A stretch of 64,000 nt of DNA from Gamarada debralockiae (taxonomy: Eukaryota; Ascomycota; Leotiomycetes; Helotiales; Hyphodiscaceae). Position numbers and translations under genes: made by a program. The notes below the pieces were generated by a model, which saw only the letters and a list, made by a program, of their open reading frames with translations, did not search any database and had not been told where the DNA came from. The stretch's first letter is position 1, and every line of letters begins with the position of its first letter. Where the stretch lies: the NCBI GenBank assembly GCA_002803225.1, contig NXFV01000964.1, forward strand, positions 241,853 to 305,852. Direction: 5' to 3'. This document shows, in pieces, positions 11,544 to 23,372 of this stretch.

Positions 11544-13790
11544 ATGGGAACATCGCTGACATTTCCAGAGTACACGTACCGAGTTTCTCAGTTTTCTGAC
11601 CTACCGAGAATGGCGCCTGAAACCTTGGTTTTCATGCCAAATGGCGATATTACCTTGACCCTCATCCGCAATGTCATGAAAGAGGTGGACACTCTATCCG
11701 GGACTTCTTCGGTTTCATCAAATATTTCAGCACTGGTGAAGGATTCTTCGGTGCTTGAGCAAGCACCGGTCAATGAAGATGGGCGACTGGAAGCCGACTC
11801 TGGAGTCAAAGCTGAAGCGCCCGCAGAATCTGAAGAGCCCGAAGAGAGTGTGCTGTTTTTCGCTCCTGATCCTCCCGAGAGCGAGAATTTCTACCCTCCA
11901 CCGCCGAGAGTAGCGCGTGGATCTGATGCCTCTTCACGGCGCGATCGCTCCGCGAGTCCTCCCGCTTCATTTTGGGCCTCCTTGAAGAGACAAGCAGCGA
12001 GGATGGCTGAGCCCAGCGAAGAAAAACGCCCCGTGACCCCACCAAAACCTGCCAAGAAGCCGGAAAGAATTGTTGTGTCGAGTCACGAGGTCCACTGTGT
12101 AGTCTCATCGAGACACATGATGCTCGCATCTCAATATTTCCAGAAGATCTTGAGCGGCAATTTCAACGAGGCAATTACCCTTCGAACCAAAGGACACGTC
12201 TCGATTCCACTTTTGGCCGACCTGGATGCGATGATTATTTTGCTGAATATCGTTCACGGAGTCAGTAGGAAAGTTCCACGTCAACTTAGCCTTGAAGAAC
12301 TCACCAAACTTGCGGTTTTGGTCACTAGCTTTGGAATGCTAGAGGCTGTGCAGTTCTTTTCAGATACTTGGATCGATAATTTGCGGAGGGAGGGTCTTCC
12401 AGAATCGTATAATGATAATGTGCTTCCCTTGCTCTTCGTATTCTGGAGTTTTGACAGGCCTTCTGAGTTCAGAGACATGACACGACTTACCCAACGGGAA
12501 TGCGACGAGAAACTGGACGAAGATTTGCGGGATGTTCCAATTCCACACAGCATCGTCGGTAAGACTGAATTATTTTGACTGAACTTGAAGAGTTCGGGCT
12601 AATTATCCATAGATGCAATCAAGAGGGATCGAGAATTTGCGATGGAGAGCGCCATCACGGTCATCCATGCGCTAATCAACAGGTACATGGATGGTCAAAC
12701 TATTTGCGACGCTACCTTGGACGACGAATTTAGATATGCATGTGACGCTATGGTATTGGGGTCCTTACTGAAAAGCTCTCGCAAGATCGGCATTTGGCCC
12801 AAGCCCGAGGCACCATTCAGCGGCAGGAAGTTCAAAGACCTCGCCCGCGCCATTCGAAGCATCAGGATCTTAGATGTCTGCAAAAAAAGCAGCAGCCGAA
12901 GATTGCATTCACTTGGTCCATCATCTAACTGTCATGGCCTGGAGGACTCGATTGAGGCATCGATGAAATTTATCGAGGCTGGTTTGGATGGATTGGAGCT
13001 GTCTGAATACGCGACGAAAAGGTAAAACCTTCACTTAATCTATTGTTCAAGCATTGTTGATGTAAACAGTGAGGATTACAATTCCGGATTCCAAATGTTT
13101 CTTCCCGCACCTTCAAACGACGAATTGAAGGAGCAAACGAAAGAGGATATGAAAAAGAACTTCCAAATATACATGGAAGAGGAGATTGTAGAGACGCCGA
13201 AAGAGGTGAAAGTCCCCCAAAGAGAGTACTCAGTACCAGAGGATACATTATCAACATGTGTCAACTCTAGGAAGGTGGATGAGCCTGCGCAAGAGGAGGT
13301 GAAATTGGCCCCAAGACAGAACTCAAGAGATTACCAACAACGAGAAGCACGAGTCTCCCCAAGAGTCGGTGTGCAGGAAGTGGAAGAGCCTGTCAAAGAA
13401 GAGGGGAAAGCCAACGCAAGAAACTCCCTGAGCCAGGAGGCGAGAATGCCGGCAAGGGTGATTGCAAAAGTGGTAGACGAGCCACCGAAGGAGGAGGTGA
13501 AAGTGCTGGGGGATAGGAAACTGAACAGGACCACTTCTTTTCCAAAAATCCCCAGAGACGATGTCAAATCGCCTGTGAAAGAATTGCAAGTCGCACCGAG
13601 AGTGACCTCGATCGAGGGGATGAATGAGGAGGTATCGCATCTTGAGAAAGAGGAAGCAAAGTCGCCAACGGTCGAGGCTAGGGAAACTCTGAGTGGGGCT
13701 CTAACCACGACCGAGGAGGATGAAACGGTGGCCCTACCCCAGAATTTTAAAATGAGGAAGTCGAAGAAGAGGTTCTCAGCGAAGTATTGA
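11544..13790 (+). CDS. BTB/POZ-like domain protein with charged repetitive C-terminal tail
   Basis: Three exons (11544-12558, 12613-13021, 13070-13790) join in frame to 714 residues. The start ATG (GTSLTFPEYTYR) was chosen over an upstream in-frame ATG at 11481 that falls in the T-rich leader. Residues about 60-175 are acidic and proline-rich low complexity. Residues about 180-300 match fungal BTB-type proteins: RIVVSSHEVHCVVSSRHMML, SQYFQKILSGNFNEA, DAMIILLNIVHG and a following all-helical segment. The tail (about 480-714) is built of loose 25-35-residue repeats of the type EEVK..PR..VVDEPPKEEVK, very rich in Glu, Lys, Val and Pro and probably disordered. Such proteins are common in these fungi and of unknown role, perhaps protein-protein adaptors. 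Introns are 54 and 48 bp. Confidence 0.75.
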
Positions 13791-13799
13791 GTTGCAATT

Positions 13800-14600
13800 T
13801 ATAATTATGTTACGATATGGTTTGGTTGATAAAAGGAAGAATCATGGATTGCAAAATCGACGAGGGGAGAAAGGCCAATGAGTTTCCTTCTATTTCTTTC
13901 TGTCTCGGTCTTATGATTCATGAATGATGTTACGAACTCAAACGTCAGAAAACGCTATGTTTACTGTACAGATATAACAGCGACGCTATTTATTGCTAGT
14001 CATTATTTGGGCTTTGAATTATGTTAAGCGTTTTTGCCTATTTTCCTGCTCTGCTGCTATTGCATTATACCCATTTGTTCATGCGTTGAATGGTGTTGCA
14101 TGAAATTCTGGGGAAATATTTACTATATAGGCGTATTGAATGCATCTGCTGCGAACATTCAATGAACTGCGAATAACAATAAGTGAGGTGACCACCACTT
14201 CCATCGAGATGTTTTCATGAAAAGTTGAGATGAATTTCCTTGTGTACGTTCCGGTTAATGGATTGAATAATTGCTTCGGTACTAGATTGCTAATGGCAAC
14301 TAACACTTCGAGCAATCATGGAATCCAGGCTCACTTGATCCTAGCACTGGGTTACAAACCCATCATACATGAAGTAGGAGACAAGGCCTTTCCATTGAAG
14401 TACCTCGCTTTAATTCCAAGCAAGCTTTTGAATATTTCAAAAGCCTCAAAAGTCTTTGAAAATTCCTCCACACCAATTCACTCTCTTAGATATCTCTCGA
14501 CCTTTCTTATCTCCAGGTGATCAATCTGGTTACCCATTCTTTCTAATCAAGACTAAGAAATTCTTCCTCTTCGTCTTTGAAACGTAAATAAACTATATGA
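13800..14600. other. Intergenic interval
   Basis: No supported gene. ORFs at 14079-14315 (minus) and 14230-14520 (plus) overlap each other and resemble nothing I know. Confidence 0.4.
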
Positions 14601-14621
14601 CTTCATTTCTCACCTCTTGAC

Positions 14622-15190
14622 TTGAAAAATACAACCTCCTCAATCAACTTCAAGAAGTTAGACTATAGGGACATCAAGACATCTCCTCAGCTTCCAAAGT
14701 CGACTCTAAGCAAGCATATCGACCACTTCACCGGCGGGGAGTTGAATGAAAAGCTCGCAATTCTCAGTGAAGAATTGACTGTGTTGACTGCGAAAAATGC
14801 CAAATGGCAGGCAACCAAAGAGGGGAGGTAAGAGAGCTAAAGCTCGCTCCTCAACAGGAGCATTTGAAAGTTGTAAGCAATAGAACATTATCTTACGAGG
14901 TATAGTTATGCTAATACATTTCTCAGGTCATGGGATCCTTCAAAACGGCTTTGCTTGATGCATATCCAAACAACCAAACAGAAGCCAATCACATTGTATC
15001 TGCACTTTAACCAGTTTACGTGACGGCCATCGAACTTTTCTATGACTTCAAAGATATCGTTATGTTCAAGGATGCCTGAAAAGGGACTCCTCGTTATATG
15101 ACGAAGCAATTGGAGTTGCTGGCTCTTCCTCGATTGGCTTTTCACAGCTGAAGCCCCAGGCAGTCTCGTGTCCGTTCGCAAGCTATAACG
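14622..15190 (+). pseudogene. Possible decayed unknown gene
   Basis: The plus strand has a 69-codon frame ending KLAILSEELTVLTAKNAKW (helical), and, after about 100 bp, a different frame reading MGSFKTALLDAYPNNQTEANHIVSAL, stop, PVYVTAIELFYDFKDIVMFKDA, stop, TPRYMTKQLELLALPR. Runs of plausible amphipathic sequence broken by stops suggest a relic, but no family is recognised. Confidence 0.25.
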
Positions 15191-15199
15191 GCTTCTCTA

Positions 15200-16515
15200 A
15201 GGAAGGTGGGTAAGATTAATAGCGTTCGTCATTATAGTCACCTTGATATAAGAATCGAAGCATCTTCTCAACGATATTTGGCTCATCGTCTTCAAGGTCG
15301 ATGAGACGAGTTTCGGCCTCCTTTCACTTAGTATCAGAGCGCTGCCTCGAACTAATCGGATTGAGCTTCGGCGAAGACCTACCCTAGTATCCCAACTCAT
15401 CATCGCCTCCAACGGCTTTGACCAGGTCAGAACAATCGCACAGTGAACCTTCCATGTCGTTTCTGCGCATTTTATTGGAAGATCTGACAACTTTCCACTA
15501 TCGAGTAAGCTCCGACATAATTAGCAAACTTCGGCTATATATTCAGCCTACAACTGACAGACTCTTCCATTATTAGGGCCTCGAATCAGCTTGAACTGTT
15601 TGATCTCACAGATCACAGGGCAGAAATGGCAAAGTTGTGAAGAAATGGTAATATGGGGTATACTTAATACCTCTTATCTAGGCTCGTGCAGTCTCGTTAT
15701 AATCTTCACTACACAGATGGGGCGCACATACTGCAGCATGTACGTTGTGTTAGCTCTGCAGTAGGAGTAACTATCACTCATCCTCACAGGGTCTTAGATT
15801 TCTGCCTAGGGTTCGACAGATAACGTGTCTGCGGCTCATTGGCAAACTTCTAACATCAGAAGCCAATGTCCACGCAAAAATATAAAAAGATAATGTAATT
15901 GTTCTTAGAGAAGCACTGTAAAACGTGATGATCCTTTTCGTGAACTAGAGAAGAATTGAGTCTCTGCGATTAGTTGGTTGCATTACGATGCACGGATGAG
16001 ATTTGCGATCATGTCTGCTACGTCATGTGATATTAAATCACGTGACAAAGAGAAGATAGTGATAGCACGTGACATTCTAGTTGGCGAAGGCTCAGACGGA
16101 GTTATGGCAAAGCTCTGCGACCCGTCTTTCAAGAACAACCAGCCCTTATGAACGCTTAGTTACGCTGAGATCACTGTTGACGGCCAGGCTTACAGTTGCT
16201 TCCAGGGCCTATTAAATATCGTTAAGATTAGCATGTGCCTCAGATGTCCCAACTAAAGAAAGGCGCTTAGGATTTCTTCCAGCCTTGCCGTGGCGCAGGT
16301 ATGAAAGTGGATACAAAGTGGTCTAAAGGAGCTATCTGGATTAAAACCTAGAGGACCGCGTGCAGGAACTTCCTAACTCCCAACATCGACATTGCGTCGT
16401 CCGTCTCGATGTTCGGTCCGCAATCTCCAACGTCTCGATCACCAACTTCACGATCACCAACTTCACAAATTCACAACCCAACGCATCCCTCAAAATCATA
16501 ATTGTTCATTCTAAC
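15200..16515. other. Intergenic interval, promoter side of the coiled-coil gene
   Basis: No gene seen. CACGTG palindromes occur near 16040 and 16067, possible bHLH-type sites but common by chance. The leader just before the ATG at 16516 has a short direct repeat (ATCACCAACTTCACG, about 16438-16466). Confidence 0.35.
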
Positions 16516-17575
16516 ATGGCGTTTCAAGATACGTCAAAACCTACCCAGGCTTCCACACGATTCAATCCCGTAGCAGCAGAGTGGACTCCCACCTGCCACG
16601 CCAAATCTAACCCAGAAGGCGCGTCAGAATCGCTCAACTCATTTCAGCACCTAGAAATCAAGAGGTCTGACGCGTATCGCAATCTTCAAAACCAGTTGAA
16701 CGATTTAAAGATGCAAGTTGAAAAGCACAAGGCCGACGCGATGACCTACATGCACGAGAACGAGATGTTGCAAGATGACTACGACAGACTTGATGGCTTC
16801 ACAAAGGATCTCAGGATCAAATACAAGTCGCTGGAGCAAGAAGCGGACTCTTTGCGCTCGCAACTCTCCGATTCCAATTGTCAAAGAGAAGTACTAAGTA
16901 CCCAGGTCGCTAACCTCACCCGCTCCCAAAAGTCGAAGGAGCCATTGGTTCAGATCGGCTCAGCGATTCGAAAGCGGTGCTTAGAACAAGCAAAGGCGAC
17001 GGTCCTTGGGTATGGCCAGGACGATCTCGACCAGTCGTTCATCAAGAATGGGAACGTTGCCGCACACCACGCCAATGGACGAGCCGATGCTGCTCTACTC
17101 GCCTGCAACCCAGAGAACGAAACCTTTTCAAAGATTTTCACCAAACTTTACGAGTCTACCCCTCTCAAATTTGTTTCCTTGCCAGAAAATATGAAGGCGG
17201 CACTTGATATCAAAGCTACCGTCCAATGCCTCGAAGTTGTCAGTCGCAATCGCGCTTTGGGCGAACGTCAGCAAGTCTTTGATCATATCGACATCATCCG
17301 GACTAAGTACCACAAGTTGACAACCGCCGATTTCGAAGCAGATGAAGAGGTTTCCCGACGACTGGCAGCTGCGAAATTGCTAGCGAGCGAGATTGTGGAA
17401 GCGGATAGGAAGAGACGTGGCGGATTCGAGGGGGTCACCCGAAGAAGTGAGTATTCCCGCAAGACGCTCCGAATATCTCTGAAGTTTAACATCTGATAGG
17501 TTGCCAATACTAGCCCTACATGCGCCAAAGGAAATGGAGCTGGGTGGTGGGCAGGGACAAGGGATCGATAGATGA
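16516..17575 (+). CDS. Coiled-coil protein with conserved C-terminal helical region
   Basis: An exon of 931 bp (16516-17446) ends at a GTGAGT donor. Joining to an acceptor at 17511-17513 gives a 330-residue protein ending HAPKEMELGGGQGQGIDR; an alternative acceptor about 14 bp earlier would stop after a few codons. Residues about 45-135 form a coiled coil (NLQNQLNDLKMQVEKHKAD, then YKSLEQEADSLRSQLSDSN). Next comes PLVQIGSAIRKRCLEQAK and a globular-looking helical region (about 150-310) with KFVSLPENMKAALDIKATVQ and LAAAKLLASEIVEADRKRRGG. The PLVxIG..RCLxQA signature recurs in the pseudogene at 5-1141, defining a local family of unknown function. The codon at 16360 that opens the frame earlier is CTG/GTG-type, so the ATG at 16516 is preferred. 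Confidence 0.6.
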
Positions 17576-17579
17576 CAAC

Positions 17580-18071
17580 TTTCGATCACTCAAACCAACC
17601 CAGGCGATGGGAGTTATGCTGTACGTTTTCAATTTTTACTGCTGTGTAACTGCTCCTGGCGGATTTGCCCTCGGTGTACAGACACAATGGCTTGATATCG
17701 GGCTTGGTTGAAGGTGGTAGTTCAAAGAAAACCTACGTTATTATGATGCTGAATATCCCATTTCATTTAAGTAATTGAATATCTAATTCCGCGCCTGAAA
17801 AATTGCTTGTAGATTTTCTTCTCCAGCTGAACAACTGGTGCTAAAAGTTTTACGTACATGAATTGCCTGATTGAGGTCCCTAACTTCATCGAAGGTCAGG
17901 GTCGAGTCCCTCGCTTCTTCGCGAGCCCCCTTACAGTACGGGACTGTCAACAGCGCCTTTCCTCGGATTCTCAGAACTCCACCGCATCTTCGTCACCTCT
18001 GGCTTCCCCAACCCCTCGACAGGAAAATCCTCTCACCTGTACAATATCAACTTTCAATCGAGACCCGCAAG
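17580..18071. other. Intergenic interval
   Basis: No supported gene. A GGGTCGAGTCCC stretch near 17900 resembles a tRNA B box, but no A box or acceptor stem accompanies it. Confidence 0.35.
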
Positions 18072-18772
18072 ATGAAATGAGACGACGTGCCACGATGTCC
18101 TCGGATCGCGAGAACGAACAGATGCTTGAGCCGAGCCTCAGCCTTGAGAAGCCAGCTGAAGGTATTCAAACTTCAATTCTACAATTTTCTATTTTCCTTT
18201 TACTGATATTTACACAGTAATGAACACTACGACACTCGAAATGGGCAAAACCAAAGCAGCTCCTGTTGAAGCCACCTCGATCACCAACACACCCATCATC
18301 TCACCTTCTAATACACCGGCACCCAAAGACATCAATGCTCCAACTCGTCAATTGGAAAGGATCGGTCGAAGCGCATCACAGGAACACGAGATAGAACCCT
18401 GTCAAAAAATTTGGGCGATGAGGCTATTGAGTTGATGCAGCAAATTAGATCAGGTCATCTGCCACTGAGGTCTCCGTCGAAAACCCAGAGAGTGGAATCA
18501 TCGGAATGGTCCAGGAACTGGAGGAAAAGACAGAAAGGATAGTGGAATTCGACCGTCGAGAGCAGTGTGATCGCCGTCTGAGAGGACTTAGACGAAGTGA
18601 GTCTAATTTTCAAGCATGTCAAATTCTTTCCTATATGAACTTATGCACTCTCCATCTCAAATTCTCAGCTAACTCACGTGGAGAGGACCTGCAAGAGCGG
18701 CAAGAAAGCGACGATGTTGGCAAACAAGAAGACTCCTGGCCTACACCGGATGGTAGCACTGACAATTGGTGA
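18072..18772 (+). pseudogene. Doubtful or decayed small gene, low-complexity and coiled
   Basis: An ATG at 18078 opens MRRRATMSSDRENEQMLEPS, which joins across a GTATTC..ACACAG intron (about 18162-18216) in frame to VMNTTTLEMGKTKAAPVEAT and runs to a stop at 18435. The frame that continues with better helical character (LGDEAIELMQQIRSGHLP) is shifted by one, and a third frame gives MVQELEEKTERIVEFDRR followed by a GTGAGT donor. This is either a pseudogene or a gene whose exons I could not resolve. No domain is recognised. Confidence 0.3.
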
Positions 18773-19371
18773 AGAGCGCATTGTGAATATAGTGTTGCCT
18801 TCCATGAAGCCCTCGTTTGGAAAGGTCTGCTGGGATATAGGTTTGGAACGAGAGGAATCATTGTAGTATTAAAGAATGTAAGTTATTGGAAAGAGGCCTC
18901 CGACACTCCAGCCAGTTGACCAACCTTTCGTCCCGATTCATGCTTCTGATGATCGTACTTGAGTGGGGTCATCAGCTGTCTTTTGCGCGCACTAGCAGCC
19001 AAACCGTCCGTAATGGCCTGAAGCGCACATGTAGCGACGAAAACTAAAGCTTCATTGAAGATCATTTACACGGCGCAATACATTCTTCCATGTGTCGGCT
19101 GCGTCAAGGAGATGTATGTCGGCAAGTCGAGCCGTCCTGCCGAGAATTCAGGAGTGGTATCCCAAGAAGAGCGCTGCTCCAAAACTATCACGTCCAGCAG
19201 TCGACGAAACTCGGAAACAGAAGGATTTCTGTCCGTCCACTTGCTAAGAGGGGCCTTCAGTGCTGCCTCGTGTGCTTTGCGGCCGAGTTTCTTTTCATTT
19301 TCGAATACTAGTGAGCGGAGGAGGGAATCGTGCGAATCTTGGAAATCCTTGTCGCTGTTGTCTTCGGGAAG

Positions 19372-21250
19372 TCAGCGATTCATACGTGGTAAGATAAAGG
19401 GGCAGGAGACGGACAGACGTAGTCCAACTCAGTCTTGAGTGTCCCAATGCAATGGGTGATCCTGTAATCCTTCCCCAAAAGCTCGAAGACTTCGTCCTTG
19501 AGCCAATTCAGCCACATTGGAGAAGATGGCCGGAAAAGTCCCGAATAGACGGAGACAAACATATCGTACATATGTTGAGCCAATGCCAGACCGTTATACT
19601 TCTTCTTCTTCGGTGCAAATCTGTGGATCGTGCGTCGATATGTGAGCATCAAAAGCCAGAGACACGTCCATATCGGTAACATGTTGTGCATTCCAGGACC
19701 TTTGGAGTTGAACACCAGCTTTTGCAGCTGCGACAGCATTTCAACCTCTAGATCCACTATTCCGCGAGTAACGACCACCGCTATTTGATTATGGACTACC
19801 TTGGAAGCCCATTCGTAGCGCTGTTCTCGTGATGTACGCGAGAGCGGGAGTGCTGAGCACCATATTGCATGAAGACAGCTCAATCGAACCGCTTTTCGCA
19901 TTATGTCGACCTGGAAGTTATTAGGTTGCTATGTGGGAAATGGTCCGGTACCGTTGTAATAAACACAGAGAAAATAGACCTCCAAAAGGACAGATACGCG
20001 TCAATGTCAATCTTGAATGCGAAGATGACAAGGTAGCCTCAAAATAAAACCAAAGCTTACCAGAGGAAGGTTTCTTTCACACTCACAGTACCTTACAGCA
20101 AGAGAGAGAAAGGTTCCATGAAAGCCGGACGAGAAGAATGCACGCCTATTATGTCGTGTCGTATCCAGAACCCACCGTTCCAGCGCTTCGAGAGAGGGTA
20201 GGCAGTCTGCTGGTATAGCGTAGAAATGAGGCGTGGTTGAAACAGTTGTGCCTCCAGACCAAGTGATATCCAGCGTATGTTTGTGCTCTTTGCCCGGCAG
20301 TGGCTGAAATTCTTGAACTTCAATGTCGAGGAATGCGGAGTCGATCCAGGGACCGTCATGACCCCCATCCCAAATCCATGGCTTTTGCATCAAGATTTCT
20401 GGAGTTGTGAATTTGCTCACGTCACAGAAGTTGGTGAGGCAAATCCTCACGCTCCTTCTTGGCCCCTGGAGCGGAGTGACGTGCTTCTTCAGCCACTTCA
20501 CATCATGATCACGCTCCCAAAGATCTAAATAAGATGGCGGTTAGAGGCATAATCAAGTAGAAGAATAGAAGAGCTCATCACATCTGCTGTAAAGCGAGCA
20601 TCGATCAACCTCTGACGAATGCACAAGGAGCTACCGAGAGCTTGGTCTTTGCAAGTCTTCAGGCAACTTGTACATGGCAGTTCTAATTCGCACTGGAATG
20701 AAGATTAGCATCAATTCTCACCGCGGGTGTATTTCGAGATGGCTTACTGGAGTTTTAAGAGCTTACACCGAATGCAAGCAACCGCCTTACGAACCTGGTC
20801 GACCTTTTTCCTATTCTCAGTCGAGTATCGCTTCCGACCCTTCGCTCCCTTGTCTACAGACTCGGTACCCACGAATTCGGAGAGACATTCCTCAAACCTC
20901 CTCTTTTCTGGCCGCCTTAGGGAGGCATTGAAAGTAAGTTGGACTGGGGCTGAGACCTTTTCAAGTGGAGCGGTAGTCGAAACAGACTCGGGCTGAGGAC
21001 TGACCTCCGGGACTAGGTCGCAGGCCGTGAACAGATATTCCAGATCGTTTGTGGAATGTGAGTTGGCCAAGTCACCGTTGCAGAAAGCGGCAGCCTCCTC
21101 CTCCGCCATTGCATTCTCATTGCTTATTTGCCCGCTGCAGGGTAGGTCGAAAGAGTCGATCCATTCCGACACCAGATACGCGTCGAAGAAATCTTGGCCC
21201 AGATCAGTGTTGTTGTAGTTGTCGACATTAAACCACGAGGATTCGTCCAT
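19372..21250 (-). pseudogene. Zn2Cys6 transcription factor with damaged splice junction in the zinc cluster
   Basis: Fungal C6 zinc-cluster regulator on the minus strand. Exon 1 (21250-about 20748) encodes an acidic N-terminus and RKAVACIRCKLLKLQ; exon 2 (from 20693) encodes CELELPCTSCLKTC and SSLCIRQRLIDARF. Joined as Q-C these give the expected CX2CX6C..CX2C spacing, but the DNA reads CTCCAGTAAGC where in-frame joining needs CTCCAG|GTAAGC. One G is lacking, so a canonical GT..AG splice shifts frame and stops after three codons. The next exon (20501 side, WLKKHVTPLQGPRRSVRIC..LERWVLDTTRHNRRAFF) also needs an unusual acceptor. The last exon (19911-19380; VDIMRKAVRLSCLHAIWC, GPGMHNMLPIWTCLWLLMLTYR) matches the family C-terminus. 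Most of the protein survives, so this is a young pseudogene, a sequencing error or a non-canonical splice. Confidence 0.65.
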
Positions 21251-21299
21251 CGTGTCGACGGGGAACCGGTACGAATTCCGGGTGTACAGGAGTGGTATT

Positions 21300-21809
21300 T
21301 TAGAGGAGCAATGTCAAGACGGCCAGAAAGTGGGCTAGTTTGAGTATTCACGATCGGCGAGTGAGAAAACCAACAACTTCAGGCTCGAGGAAAGCCGGAT
21401 GTCTTATATTGATGTTTGAGGCTGGACCGGTCGTCGCCCGAAGCAATTCGGCTTATGGCAGCTATTTGAGAAAGCCACAAGGATTTCCGGTGAGCCCAAA
21501 GCGGCAGCGTCTTGTCAGGTGATGAACTCCACATCAGGGCTCACAGGGAAGGTGCGGCGCAATTTGGAAGGGTTTCGGCAGAAAGAAGCGATTGCTTCTA
21601 GCCCAGATGCCTGTTTAGCACTTGCTCGCGTGTTGGTCCTCGGAATTTACTATGTTGACACATGGAGGATGTATTTGTACGGGTATAGAAATGAATGCAT
21701 TTGACTTGAGGCATCCCACTTCGAATGCATTATGATCTCTAGAATACACGTGCCACGAATGAGAAGCAAGGCTATTCTATCTCCATCCCATCAATGCTCC
21801 TTCCTTAAC
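21300..21809. other. Intergenic interval between the C6 factor promoter and RPT2 3' end
   Basis: No gene, repeat or RNA recognised. It serves as the promoter side of the C6 factor and the 3' flank of RPT2. Confidence 0.4.
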
Positions 21810-23372
21810 TTACAAGTACAATCCCTCGGGCTCACCCTCACTCTTCGTCTTGAGGACTCTCTCCCTAGCAGCTCTGAAATCCGCCATCTGCACTCTCATT
21901 CTGCGTTCTCTCAAAGCCATCAATCCAGCCTCGGAGCAAATAGCCTTGATATCTGCACCAGAAAGATCATCCTTTTGGTTGATGAACTCCTCCAAATCGA
22001 CATCCTCGTTCAAAGACATCTTGCTTGTGTGGAGAGTGAAAATCTTGCGCTTGGTGACTTGGTCGGGGTTCTCGAAGAGGATCTTTCGGTCAATACGTCC
22101 GGGTCGGATGAGGGCAGGGTCAAGGGTGTCGATTTTGTTCGTGGCCATGATGACTTTGACATCTCCTCGGTCATCGAAACCATCTAGTTGGTTGAGAAGT
22201 TCCAACATGGTTCGTTGAATCTCGCGCTCTCCTCCTGATGTTGATTCATATCGCTTGGTGCCAATGGCATCGATTTCGTCAATGAAGACAATTGAGGGTG
22301 CGTTTTCGGCAGCGACCTACATATATGTAAGCTTGTGAAATCCAAATGAGAACTGTAATAATACCTGGAACAGTTGTCTGACCAAACGTGGTCCATCACC
22401 CAAATACTTCTGAATCAACTCACTACCCACGATGCGCAAGAAAGTAGCACTCGTCTGGTTTGCTACAGCCTTTGCCAGAAGAGTCTTTCCAGTACCAGGC
22501 GCACCGTAAAGAATGACACCCTTCGGAGGCTTGATACCCATTTCCTCATACAACTCAGGATGTAGAAGTGGCAATTCAACCGACTCCCGTACTTCTTGAA
22601 TCTGCGATTCCAAACCACCAATATCCGCATATGACTCCGTTGGCGCCTTGTCGAGTTTCATGACCGAGACTAAAGGATCGGCATCATCGGTCAAAACACC
22701 AACGATGGAAACCGACTTGTGATGAAGTAAGACACTCGCACCAGGCTCTAACAGGTCTTTGTCAACGAAAGACATGATAGAAACGTAGTATTCGGGCCCC
22801 GTCGTGCTGGAAACAATCGCGTGATCATCATCAATCATCTCCTCCAAAGTACCGACACCCATCGGGCTACCACGCATATCATCAACTCTCCCTCTCTCAT
22901 CGGCATTCCGATCCATGGCATCAGAATCACCGCCCGCTGTGGCAGGTGCAGCCCCTTCCTTAACTGCCTTTGCCTTTCGGAGACGCTCTTGATTCTCGAC
23001 ATATTCTTCTTCGAGGAGGAGATGGTCGTGAATTCGTTGCATTCGGAGGTATCTTAGCTTGCATCGCGAGGTAGGGTAGACGGCCGGGAGCTTTGCTGAT
23101 GCACTTGGGCCAGCTTGCTTGCGCTTCTTTCGACCGATGCGGGTTGTTGGTCGTGGAGGTGGTTCGTACTTGGGCTTATCCTTCTATTGATGGTGAGATG
23201 GTTAGCATTGGTATTATTGACATTGCAGTCCATTCTTGATGTGCATACCTTCTTGTCTTTCTCATCTTTGTTGTCCCCGCCCTGGCCAGCTCCGCTGAGC
23301 CCAGATTGTTGATTTCCCTAGGAGACATTGTCAGCATTGCTCCTGAGGCTGGAAGTAACAAGAGCTTACCAT
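21810..23372 (-). CDS. RPT2: 26S proteasome regulatory AAA-ATPase subunit Rpt2 (S4)
   Basis: One of six ATPases in the base of the 19S particle; it unfolds ubiquitylated proteins and helps open the 20S gate. Four exons: the ATG alone (23372-23370), 23317-23249, 23183-22365 and 22316-21810; introns are 52, 65 and 48 bp. The product has 465 residues. The N-terminus MGNQQSG fits N-myristoylation, known for Rpt2. A basic segment ([19 protein letters not shown]), a coiled coil ([18 protein letters not shown]) and an OB domain follow. The AAA domain shows Walker A GAPGTGKT, Walker [12 protein letters not shown], the arginine fingers in RPGRIDR, and the family signature [18 protein letters not shown]. 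The C-terminus GLYL ends in the hydrophobic-Tyr-X tail that docks into the 20S alpha ring. It lies divergent to the E2 gene at 24125. Confidence 0.97.

Noticed and set aside
17890..17915. GGGTCGAGTCCC resembling a tRNA B box
   Set aside because: No A box at the right distance and no acceptor-stem pairing.
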